Shown one piece after another: positions 9,351 through 16,735 of a stretch of DNA of 64,000 bases. Below the pieces are notes generated by a model. It searched no databases. It was given only the letters and a program-made list of their open reading frames with translations, and was not told where the DNA came from. Source of the DNA: JBGNFV01 sp049645705 (GTDB lineage: Bacteria; Bacteroidota; Bacteroidia; Cytophagales; Cyclobacteriaceae). The DNA lies in contig JBARUK010000096.1 in assembly GCA_049645705.1 (NCBI GenBank), positions 1 through 64,000 on the forward strand, read 5' to 3'. A program made the position numbers and the translations under genes. Within the stretch, counting starts at the first letter, position 1. Every line of letters begins with the position of its first letter.

Positions 9351-9935
9351 CAGATACAGGCCCCGGCACTGAGCCGGTGGCCTTAGTTATGTCTTTAAAC
9401 TGTTGAACAGTAAGCTTAATGTATAGAAATGTGAATTTATACTTCAGCTTATTACATAAAATCGCGATCCGAAATAGCAGCTACCACCCTCAGGTAGTGT
9501 CGTCTGCCTCTCTGTTTCGTTCAATCCCGGCTTCATTAGGTGCTGATCGTGACTGAAAATAAATATCACGACCCCCTTCATGTTTCCCGTGAACTTCTGG
9601 GATGAAAAAAATTGAATAACAGCTAATTACAGTCCTACCTCCGTATTACCTAATTAGGGCTGTTATTACTATTCACATAATTAGTTTTAATAATTCGCGT
9701 GCGTGTCAGCGAGTGAAATCCAATAGCCGGGCTTCCGCTGCATAGTGAAACTTGATTATGTGATAAAGAGACCGGCGGAAGGCTTGTGATCGTACGCTGA
9801 AAAATGGCTGGATTTTTAGGGAAATGCTACACAATGCATGCCCTTCCTCATATTGGTTGGGATGTTCGCTATGTTTTATGTCTTTTTGTATCTACCCCCG
9901 GACGCAATCCGGGAGTCTGAGAAAACTTGACCTAA
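9351..9935. other. 585-base gap without a gene
   Basis: No credible reading frame is present on either strand. The stretch holds an imperfect hairpin just after cysS, a small hairpin TCGTGA...TCACGA near 9547-9571, the long inverted repeat at 9615-9667 (separate entry), and a CCCGGA-cgcaa-TCCGGG hairpin (about 9897-9914) in the leader of the M23 peptidase gene. A possible Bacteroidota promoter, TTGG near 9855 with a TTTTTG-containing -7 region about 30 bases on, precedes that gene. Confidence 0.5.
9615..9667. repeat. 53-base inverted repeat, 15-bp stem
   Basis: AATAACAGCTAATTA (9615-9629) pairs with TAATTAG-gg-CTGTTATT (651-667 of the same kilobase), a 15-bp stem with a two-base GG bulge and a 21-base loop. 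It is in the gene-free gap after cysS. It may be a terminator, a structured RNA or the relic of a small mobile element; no T-run follows. Confidence 0.6.
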
Positions 9936-10916
9936 ATGGCTCGAATAAAATATTACTATAACACTGAAACGTGCCGATACGAACGGGTACAGACAAAGAC
10001 GTCCGACATTGCATTCAATGTAATGGGGCTACTGATACTTTGCGGTTTTTTCGGCTTTATCAGTTTTGCCGTCTATATGCGCTTTTTCGAATCGCCCAAA
10101 GAAGCTAAACTTAGTCAGGAGCTTCAGCAGATGGCATTTTACTATCAGAAGCTTGAGAAGGAAGTAGAAGCCATGGATGACCATATGGTAGCCCTCCAGG
10201 AGCGTGATGATAACGTTTACCGTACTATTTTTGGCGTGGATCCCCTCTCCAATGAAACCCGCCAGATGGGTATAGGGGGTGTAGAGAGGTATAAAACGCT
10301 TAAAGAAAGCCGACTCACCGAAAAAGAAATGATACTTAGCCTGAGTGAATCTGTAGACGAACTGAAAAGAAGAGCCACTATTCAGCATAAGTCTTATGAT
10401 GATATTCTCAAGCTGGCAGTCAACAAGGATAAAATGTGGGCATCCATTCCGGCGATTCAGCCCATTTCCAACAAAGGACTTACCAGGTTAAGCAGTGGGT
10501 TCGGATACCGCATTCACCCTATCTATAAAGTAAAAAAACTACATACCGGTATAGACTTTTCAGCACCTACCGGTACGCCTATCTACGCTACGGCTGATGG
10601 TAAAATAAAGAAGGTAGTTACCCGTAAGACCGGCTACGGCAAGCAGATAGAAATAGACCATGGCTATGGCTTTGTGACCAAGTATGCTCACATGAGTAAA
10701 TTTAACGTAAAGCAAGGTCAAAAAGTAAAACGTGGCGAATGCATAGGCTATGTAGGTACCTCTGGTACCAGTACCGCTCCGCACCTTCACTACGAGGTCA
10801 TCAAGCAGAATAAGAAAATTAACCCTATGCATTACTTCTTCGGTGATCTGAATCCCGAGGAATACGAAAAAATTGTTGAGCTCGCTACCACCGAAAACCA
10901 GTCGCTGGGTGGTTGA
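9936..10916 (+). CDS. Membrane-anchored M23 (LytM) peptidase
   Basis: A 326-residue protein with one N-terminal membrane helix (about 28-48), a coiled coil (about 55-95 and 125-150) and a C-terminal M23 domain (about 185-295). The zinc site is complete: H203 and D207 in HTGID, and H285 in HLHYE, with H252 in KYAHMSKF and H283 as catalytic histidines. It should cut peptidoglycan cross-bridges, or activate another hydrolase, in the periplasm. It resembles the Bacteroidota cell-wall peptidases with a short cytoplasmic tail (MARIKYYYNTETCRYE). It is a single-gene unit with its own leader and a downstream terminator. Confidence 0.92.
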   Translation: MARIKYYYNTETCRYERVQTKTSDIAFNVMGLLILCGFFGFISFAVYMRFFESPKEAKLSQELQQMAFYYQKLEKEVEAMDDHMVALQERDDNVYRTIFGVDPLSNETRQMGIGGVERYKTLKESRLTEKEMILSLSESVDELKRRATIQHKSYDDILKLAVNKDKMWASIPAIQPISNKGLTRLSSGFGYRIHPIYKVKKLHTGIDFSAPTGTPIYATADGKIKKVVTRKTGYGKQIEIDHGYGFVTKYAHMSKFNVKQGQKVKRGECIGYVGTSGTSTAPHLHYEVIKQNKKINPMHYFFGDLNPEEYEKIVELATTENQSLGG

Positions 10917-10967
10917 GCCGACACAGTGAGTATGAGATAGAGTTTGATGAGTTTGTTATGAGTATAC

Positions 10968-11001
10968 AAAAGCCAGCCCGCAGCAGTGAGTTGGCTTTTT
11001 T
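10968..11001. terminator. Bidirectional intrinsic terminator
   Basis: AAAAGCCA (10968-10975) pairs with TGGCTTTT (10992-10999) between the converging M23 peptidase and oxidoreductase genes; there is a T-run on the plus side and an equivalent one on the minus side. Confidence 0.75.
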
Positions 11002-11004
11002 GAT

Positions 11005-13947
11005 TTACTTTTTCAGGGCATCGTACAGCACCTCTACCGGGTGCAGGGCCGTTCTGTCCGTTCCATCCTTGATCTGATGTCGGCAACTGGTGCCCGGCGC
11101 GCAGACAATGGTGTCACTTGCAGCCTCGCGGACTGCCGGAAACAGAACCAGCTCACCTATATTCATGCTCAGGTCGTAGTGCTCCTTTTCGTACCCGAAG
11201 CTACCCGCCATACCACAGCAGCCGCTGGGGATCAGCCGTATCTCATAGCCTTTGGGTAGTGAGAGCGCCTTCTTAGCATACACCAGGCTGCTCAGGGCTT
11301 TCTGGTGGCAGTGACCGTGCAGGCGTACCAGCCTTTTTTCTGCAGTAAACTGTTCACTCGTAATATTTCCCTCTTCCCGTTCACCTGCTACAAACTCCTC
11401 AAAAAGCAGAGACACCTGCGCGACAGTTGCTGCTTTGGTCCTAAGCTCCTCCGGAACCAGCGAGAGGTATTCGTCGCGCAAAGTGAGCAGGGCAGAAGGT
11501 TCTATTCCTACTATCGGTATGCCTTTCTGTGCATATTCATACAGCAGGTTCACGTTTTTGATAGCTATATCTTTAGCAGACCGCAGCAGTCCTTTGCTGA
11601 TCCAGGTACGGCCACTCTCCTCATGCGGCGGCATAAGCACTTTATAGCCCAGCCCGGTTAGTAGTTTTACCGCCTGCTGGCCAATAGCCACATCATTATA
11701 GTTAGTAAACTCATCGCAGAAAAGGATGATCTCCTTCAACGGTTTGCCCGGAGCGTCAGGCCCGCTTTTCTCATACCACTTACGCAGGGTCGTTTTGTGT
11801 AACCTGGGAAGCGACCGCTTCGGATGGAAGCCTGCCAGCTTGCGGAAAGCCCCACCTGTAAGAGCATTTCCTACCAGAAAATTATATGCCCCCGGCAATA
11901 CAGCCGCCGCACCGTTGGCTTTTGTATAATTGGCTATCAGCTTGCTGCGGAAGGGGACGCCGTGCACATCATAGTGCTGCTGCAGGTATTCAGCTTTCAT
12001 TTTACCTACATCCACATTACTCGGGCATTCCGATTTACATCCCTTACAGGACAGGCACAGGTCCATCACCTCACCGATCTTTTTATCGGCAAACGGATTG
12101 CCCTCAGTACGGGTAATTACTTCACGCAGAATATTTGCACGGGCCCTCGTTGTGTCCTTTTCATTATGGGTTGCCATGTAACTGGGGCACATAGTACCGC
12201 CGGTAAGGTGCGTTTTGCGGCAGTCGCCGGAGCCGTTGCATAGTTCCGCTGCCCGCTGTATGCCACCTGCCTCGCTAAAGTCGAATACAGTATCGAACCG
12301 GCGTGTCTCCTGGCCCGGCCAGTACCGGAGGCTCTCGTTCATCGGCGGCGTGGATACGATCTTGTCAGGGTTAAAGATATGGTCAGGGTCCCAGGCCTCC
12401 TTAAATTTTTCTACCAGCCGGTAGTTGTCATCGCCGATCATGTAGCGAAGAAACTCACCCCTGAGCCTGCCGTCACCGTGCTCTCCGCTAAGTGAGCCGC
12501 GGTATTTTTTTACCAGCGTGGCTATTTCTTCCAGTATTTTGTGAAAAAGTCGATTGCCTTCCGCTGTTTTCAGATCCAGAATAGGCCGCAGATGAAGTTC
12601 TCCGGAGCCTGCATGCGCATAGTGTACACAGTACAGGTCGTGTTTCTTTAGTACCACATTGAACTCAGCAATGTAGGCAGGCAGGTCGTTTACATCTACC
12701 GCCGTATCCTCTATTACAGGGGCAGGCTTGGCATCTCCTTTTATATTACTGAGCAGTCCCAGGCCTGCCTTGCGCAGGTCCCAGGCGCGGGCCGTTTCTT
12801 CACCAAACAGGAGGGGAAAATGATATCCGTATCCTTCTGCCCGCATTTCCTGCTCCATAGCGGCTGCTATCTCCTTCACTTCGGCTTCAGACTCACGGCT
12901 TATCTCCACCATTAGTATCGCACCAGGGTCACCCTTCACGAAAAAGCGGTTTTTGCGCTGCTCTATATTAGCCTTAGTGCATTCCAGTATATAATCGTCC
13001 ATCAGCTCGCTGGCAGAGGGGCTGTACTTCAGTGCAATAAGGTTTGCCCGCAGTGCTTCATCCACACTGTTCACATGTACGCAGCACAGGCCGCGTACAG
13101 CAGGGGGCAGCGGATCCACATGCACCTTTATTTCAGTGATCATCGCCAGCGTACCTTCCGATCCCGCCAGTAATTTGCAAAAGTTAAACGGCTCCGGTGA
13201 GTCAGTGAATGGTTCTGCTTCCATCAGCAGATCCAGTGCATAGCCCGTATTCCGGCGGGGTATAGATGGCTTCGGGAAGGCCTCCCGTATGTTCCGGCGG
13301 TTTTCTTCCTGCGATAGTATTTCTTTTGCTGATCGGTACAGTTTCGTTTCCAGCAGGTTCTCATCTCCCTGGCATTTTTGCTCGAATTCATTACGGCTCA
13401 GCGGACCGAAGATCACCTCCGAGCCATCGCTCAACAGGGCCTTTACTTCAAGCAGGTGGTCACGTACGCTTCCGTACACCACCGAGTTAGCGCCGCAGGA
13501 GTTATTGCCCAGCATACCGCCGATCATGGCCCGGTTCGCCGTAGAAGTTTCGGGACCGAAATAAAGGCCATAGACTTTCAGTGCCATATTTAGCTCATTA
13601 CGGATCACGCCCGGTTGTACTTTTACCCAGTTTTCAGCCTTGTTTACTTCCAGTATCCGGTTAAAATGTTTCGATATATCCACCACAATACCCGGGCCCA
13701 CCACCTGGCCCGCCAGCGAGGTACCCGCAGCCCTCGGTATCAGAGACACCTTATGCATATTTGCAAATTCGATAAGCACCCTGAGATCTGTATCATTTTT
13801 CGGTATAGCCACAGCCAGGGGTAGTTCCCGGTAGGCAGAGGCATCTGTAGCGTATAGAATACGCATAGTTTCGTCAAAATGAAGGCTTCCCGCCAGGGAA
13901 ACTGCCAGCTTTTCCAGTTCAGAATGTAGTGTTTCAGATACCATCAT
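11005..13947 (-). CDS. FAD-linked oxidase with C-terminal 4Fe-4S and CCG domains (D-2-hydroxyacid dehydrogenase type)
   Basis: A 980-residue fusion. Residues about 40-260 form the PCMH/FAD-binding-4 domain (PRAAGTSLAGQVVGPGIVVD and GGMLGNNSCGANSVVYG), 270-530 the FAD-linked oxidase C domain (GSGELHLRP, GEHGDGRLRGEF), about 560-680 a ferredoxin-like part with CLSCKGCKSECPSNVD, and 720-980 the cysteine-rich CCG domain (GHCHQKAL, SGCCGMAGSFGYEKEHYDL). This is the layout of bacterial D-lactate or other D-2-hydroxyacid dehydrogenases that pass electrons to quinone at the membrane. The substrate is not readable. The start ATG is at 13947; a second possible Met follows at once. It is a single gene ending at the shared terminator. 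Confidence 0.88.
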   Translation of the reverse strand: MMVSETLHSELEKLAVSLAGSLHFDETMRILYATDASAYRELPLAVAIPKNDTDLRVLIEFANMHKVSLIPRAAGTSLAGQVVGPGIVVDISKHFNRILEVNKAENWVKVQPGVIRNELNMALKVYGLYFGPETSTANRAMIGGMLGNNSCGANSVVYGSVRDHLLEVKALLSDGSEVIFGPLSRNEFEQKCQGDENLLETKLYRSAKEILSQEENRRNIREAFPKPSIPRRNTGYALDLLMEAEPFTDSPEPFNFCKLLAGSEGTLAMITEIKVHVDPLPPAVRGLCCVHVNSVDEALRANLIALKYSPSASELMDDYILECTKANIEQRKNRFFVKGDPGAILMVEISRESEAEVKEIAAAMEQEMRAEGYGYHFPLLFGEETARAWDLRKAGLGLLSNIKGDAKPAPVIEDTAVDVNDLPAYIAEFNVVLKKHDLYCVHYAHAGSGELHLRPILDLKTAEGNRLFHKILEEIATLVKKYRGSLSGEHGDGRLRGEFLRYMIGDDNYRLVEKFKEAWDPDHIFNPDKIVSTPPMNESLRYWPGQETRRFDTVFDFSEAGGIQRAAELCNGSGDCRKTHLTGGTMCPSYMATHNEKDTTRARANILREVITRTEGNPFADKKIGEVMDLCLSCKGCKSECPSNVDVGKMKAEYLQQHYDVHGVPFRSKLIANYTKANGAAAVLPGAYNFLVGNALTGGAFRKLAGFHPKRSLPRLHKTTLRKWYEKSGPDAPGKPLKEIILFCDEFTNYNDVAIGQQAVKLLTGLGYKVLMPPHEESGRTWISKGLLRSAKDIAIKNVNLLYEYAQKGIPIVGIEPSALLTLRDEYLSLVPEELRTKAATVAQVSLLFEEFVAGEREEGNITSEQFTAEKRLVRLHGHCHQKALSSLVYAKKALSLPKGYEIRLIPSGCCGMAGSFGYEKEHYDLSMNIGELVLFPAVREAASDTIVCAPGTSCRHQIKDGTDRTALHPVEVLYDALKK

Positions 13948-14008
13948 GTCAAAACTCGCAAATTCCAGTCAATGTTGAAATGAATATCGTCCGGTAATGC
14001 CCGGTGGA

Positions 14009-14027
14009 GTGTCCGAAAATAGTACAC
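14009..14027. promoter_or_regulatory. Palindromic upstream element GTGTCCGAAA..GTACAC, copy 1
   Basis: GTGTCCGAAAATAGTACAC lies 53 bases upstream of the sigma-54-like promoter of the first small exported protein. Nearly the same motif, inverted, stands 54 bases upstream of the same promoter type before the second paralogue (16160-16175). The position fits an enhancer-binding-protein site; which protein binds is unknown. Confidence 0.5.
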
Positions 14028-14076
14028 ATGTTTTAGGCGTATGGTCTAATAGAGTGCACACAGGCTGTTTTTAGCC

Positions 14077-14097
14077 TTTGGCACAGGAGTTGGCTAT
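14077..14097 (+). promoter_or_regulatory. Sigma-54-like promoter, copy 1
   Basis: TTTGGCACAGGAGTTGGCTAT has a TGGCAC -24 element and a TTGGC at -12 (consensus TGGCAC-N5-TTGC). The -12 element carries an extra G, so the GG-N10-GC rule is not met exactly. The same 21 bases, with one change, occur before the paralogue at 16288. A transcript from here would have a leader of about 30 bases to the ATG at 14138. Confidence 0.5.
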
Positions 14098-14137
14098 TAC
14101 AAAGCAATTAAGGTCAAGAACTCAAAATTTTACGATT

Positions 14138-14482
14138 ATGCATACCCTCAAGCTCTTTCTCTCTTCTAAAGTAAACCTGCTGACTATTATTATACTGCTG
14201 GTAGTTACTCTTACCTCATTTGCCGACAACCGTGAAGGAGGAGCTGAGAAAGCTGCTGCTGCTGAAGTGCAGGAGTTGACAGAGCAATTGGCAGAACAGT
14301 TTGCCACCTCCACTCAGGAAAGCCTGCATACCTACCGCTTTGTAAATGCTGAAGGTGCGGTGATCAGCGAGATCACCACTTCCGAAGCCAGTGCACTTAC
14401 AGAAAAGCCTCTGCAAAAAATGATACTGAAAAGCGACAAGCTATTTTCCAGCCAGGGGACTACCTATTACCTCGTTGACTAA
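14138..14482 (+). CDS. Small exported protein, paralogue A of a two-gene family
   Basis: A 114-residue protein starting MHTLKLFLSSKVNLL with a hydrophobic signal or anchor (about 8-27, ending SFADN), an Ala/Glu-rich stretch (30-60) and a C-terminal part TYRFVNAEGAVISEITT...MILKSDKLFSSQGTTYYLVD. I chose the ATG at 14138 because an in-frame start further up would overlap the promoter. The C-terminus aligns with that of the 124-residue protein at 16288 (YNADSELVYEGTI...LLKSDLMFQSGNVKYFM), and the leaders match as well. No known family is recognised. Export to the periplasm or surface is likely. A terminator follows. Confidence 0.7.
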   Translation: MHTLKLFLSSKVNLLTIIILLVVTLTSFADNREGGAEKAAAAEVQELTEQLAEQFATSTQESLHTYRFVNAEGAVISEITTSEASALTEKPLQKMILKSDKLFSSQGTTYYLVD

Positions 14483-14539
14483 AGCTTTCGTAACATCCGG
14501 CAAATTCAACAGTTGTGTTACTGTTTATTTTGGTTGAAA

Positions 14540-14575
14540 AAAACGGCCCGCTGTATAGCGGGCTGTTTTTGTTTT
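14540..14575. terminator. Bidirectional intrinsic terminator
   Basis: GCCCGC (14546-14551), loop TGTATA, GCGGGC (14558-14563), followed by TGTTTTTGTTTT on the plus strand and preceded by an A-run that serves the minus strand. It separates the small exported protein gene from the converging JmjC/cupin gene. Confidence 0.85.
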
Positions 14576-15750
14576 CAAGCATTCACAGACTTATTTTCCC
14601 TTTCAAAGCCCCTGGCAACCTGGGTATAAGCTGTTGCCATTTCCGGTGTAAAATAAGCATCGTCCACTGTGTCGAATTTGAACTTATGATTGATGAGTTC
14701 TTTGCAAACCTCATATCGGTCAGCAGAGAGGTTATCGGATTCTTTTAGCCTGTCAAGTATATCCAAAGCAATATTTGCATCAAGTTTCATGTCACTTATT
14801 TCGTCATCGCCACCACAATTGATCAGGTAGTGGTACCTTATCTGCAATTCGAGGGCCGCACAGCCCAGAACAGAAGCTAATCGTAGATTTCCCTCCTTCC
14901 AGGCATGTTCAGAAAATTCGATGATACTGTCATACGCACCCACACCTATCAGTTGAGAATACTGAAGGGGTATATCGTCATAAAATGTATGGGCAAAGCG
15001 GGTAATGCCCGGATGCAATAACTGGTCTATATAATTATCCCACCATATAGCCACAGAAATACTCAGATCAAGATTTTCGATCTGGTGAAAACAGCAACTG
15101 GGCATAAATAGAATATCTCCCGGTTCAAGTATAACTTCTGCAAAATCCGCTTTCTTAAAATCTGGATATAAGTCTAGGTCTGGCTCTTTTATATTCACCT
15201 GGCTCAGGTGAGGACTTTTGGTGTTGAGCGGGTGACAGTATAGCTTGTCCAGTTGATCAGCATGAAACAGCGTAACCTTCTTTCTTCCGTAGTACTGAAC
15301 GATAAAGTTATTGAAGGTATCGTAATGCAATGAGGTAATAGTATCTTTTGCTCCGATCCAGATTCTCTCAGCATCGAGAATTTCCTCATTTAGAAACTCC
15401 GATTGCCAGCAGTTTTCCTTCAGTGTTTCGATAATGTTCAACAATGGCCAGTGCTGAAGGTTAAGGTATTCGTTGCCTGCTTCAAGTCGATCAATGTAAT
15501 CTGAGAAGGAGATATCTTCCTGCTTGGCGATTACAACACCTGTTTCCGAGTCTATAACATATCGTCCATCCGGGGCTGAGTTAACGGTTACCTCAACATC
15601 TCCAATAATAGATTTCAGGCTATCCGGAGTCCAGTGCTTAAGGTTATCGGCAGAGATCTGGTTTTGAATTATTACTGGTTGGCCAGTGGCTATATAAAGA
15701 TTGTAGAACGTTTGGTGGTCTGGTATCTGGTCAATTCTTTCAACTTTCAT
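14575..15750 (-). CDS. JmjC/cupin-8 domain protein, putative Fe(II)/2-oxoglutarate hydroxylase
   Basis: A 391-residue protein with a Cupin_8/JmjC-like core (about 10-245). The expected metal triad is present: H and D in SLHYDTFNNF (about 141-143) and the distal H in SCCFHQIENL (about 219). GRKKVTLFHADQLDKLY and EPGDILFMPS are the usual strands around the site, and WTPDSLKSIIGD is typical of the family's start. The C-terminal 140 residues are helical and not assigned. Family members hydroxylate protein side chains or modify small molecules and peptides; the target here is unknown. The gene stands alone with a long upstream gap. Its codon use is more AT-rich than most neighbours. Confidence 0.82.
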   Translation of the reverse strand: MKVERIDQIPDHQTFYNLYIATGQPVIIQNQISADNLKHWTPDSLKSIIGDVEVTVNSAPDGRYVIDSETGVVIAKQEDISFSDYIDRLEAGNEYLNLQHWPLLNIIETLKENCWQSEFLNEEILDAERIWIGAKDTITSLHYDTFNNFIVQYYGRKKVTLFHADQLDKLYCHPLNTKSPHLSQVNIKEPDLDLYPDFKKADFAEVILEPGDILFMPSCCFHQIENLDLSISVAIWWDNYIDQLLHPGITRFAHTFYDDIPLQYSQLIGVGAYDSIIEFSEHAWKEGNLRLASVLGCAALELQIRYHYLINCGGDDEISDMKLDANIALDILDRLKESDNLSADRYEVCKELINHKFKFDTVDDAYFTPEMATAYTQVARGFERENKSVNA

Positions 15751-16225
15751 AGGTGTAAATAATAGGTGGTACAGCGATAAAATAATAAAACTTTGCCTGA
15801 TCTACCACCCAGGATACTCCTGAGAAAAGTTTTTGTACAAATAGTTTAGTTAATGCTGAGCCAAGCACACAACGTTATGATACGCTGTATAATAGCATAG
15901 ATCATACCTAGTGTAGTATTGAAGGAGGCTGCAAAATGCCTTTTAAGATTATGAAGGAACCCTTCAAGTAGTTTTCGGGGGGAGCATAATGAAACAGGCG
16001 CACAGGAAATCGGCTCAGAATTCGGGGAGATGTTCTATTGCAGTAATAAGAAACAGGTTACTTTATCACTGATATGTAATTAAGTGAATGGTGCGGCTAA
16101 AGTATTGATTTTCAAAAGGATAAGCGATCGTTCGCCAGCGTGCGCCATTGTTCATAACCGTACACTTTCGGACACGCATATAAACTAAAACAGGTCTTTA
16201 AAGCCTGTATTCAAGCAATTTATCT
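15751..16225. other. Gap of about 475 bases without a gene
   Basis: This stretch holds the promoter region of the JmjC/cupin gene and the upstream control region of the second small exported protein, including the palindromic element at 16160-16175. A GGAGG followed by a very short frame (MPFKIMKEPFK, near 15936) is seen but is too short to support. The base composition is AT-rich on the left half. Confidence 0.4.
16160..16175. promoter_or_regulatory. Palindromic upstream element, copy 2 (inverted)
   Basis: GTACACTTTCGGACAC is the reverse complement of GTGTCCGAAAGTGTAC and therefore matches the element at 14009-14027 in the opposite orientation. It is 54 bases from the sigma-54-like promoter, against 53 in the other copy. 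Confidence 0.5.
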
Positions 16226-16246
16226 TTTGGCATAGGAGTTGGCTAT
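16226..16246 (+). promoter_or_regulatory. Sigma-54-like promoter, copy 2
   Basis: TTTGGCATAGGAGTTGGCTAT differs from the copy at 14077-14097 by one base. Further downstream both leaders also share AAGGTCAA(G/A)AACTCAAAA shortly before the ATG, so the conserved unit extends through the whole leader. Confidence 0.5.
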
Positions 16247-16287
16247 AGATAGGTAACCAAGGTCAAAAACTCAAAACCACTAATATT

Positions 16288-16662
16288 ATGAAAACTGTTA
16301 TCAATCGCATCTTTGCAGCCAGCCTATGTTTGTTATTTGTGCTGTCCGGTACCGCGCTGCAGGCCATGGATACGGGAAACGAAACTGTTACCGGATCCGA
16401 TTCTGAAGAGCGCGTGCTAACAGCAGAAGAAACAGAAGTGTATGAATTACTGGAGGATATAGTAGATAGTGAGGCAATATCTGCCGAAACTGCGCTGCTC
16501 CCCGGTTACGAAGTGAAAGTGTACAATGCCGATTCGGAATTAGTCTACGAAGGTACTATCGACATGACAGAAGGTTGTGCCGATGCCAAAGGCCGCAGGA
16601 TCCTGCTGAAAAGTGACCTGATGTTCCAGTCCGGAAATGTAAAATACTTTATGACCCGATAG
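16288..16662 (+). CDS. Small exported protein, paralogue B of a two-gene family
   Basis: A 124-residue protein with a clear signal peptide (1-26, LCLLFVLSGTALQAM), an acidic middle part (30-70) and a C-terminal region YEVKVYNADSELVYEGTI...RRILLKSDLMFQSGNVKYFM that aligns with paralogue A at 14138. One Cys (in TEGCADAKG) is absent from paralogue A. It is probably secreted to the periplasm or beyond. No family is recognised. The shared promoter, leader and upstream palindrome show that the two genes arose by duplication with their control region, although the JmjC/cupin gene now lies between them on the other strand. Confidence 0.75.
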   Translation: MKTVINRIFAASLCLLFVLSGTALQAMDTGNETVTGSDSEERVLTAEETEVYELLEDIVDSEAISAETALLPGYEVKVYNADSELVYEGTIDMTEGCADAKGRRILLKSDLMFQSGNVKYFMTR

Positions 16663-16689
16663 ACCACCTGATATTTATAACCGAACCTA

Positions 16690-16718
16690 AACCGCCATGT
16701 CGTACATGGCGGTTTTTT
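16690..16718. terminator. Intrinsic terminator
   Basis: AACCGCCATGT, loop cgt, ACATGGCGGTT, then six T. It ends paralogue B and, read on the other strand, could also serve the converging M61 peptidase gene. Confidence 0.88.
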
Positions 16719-16735
16719 AATTCAATATTATAGTA

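Noticed and set aside
15936..15971. Very short frame MPFKIMKEPFK after a GGAGG
   Set aside because: Eleven codons with no conservation evidence; Shine-Dalgarno sites are not typical for this phylum.
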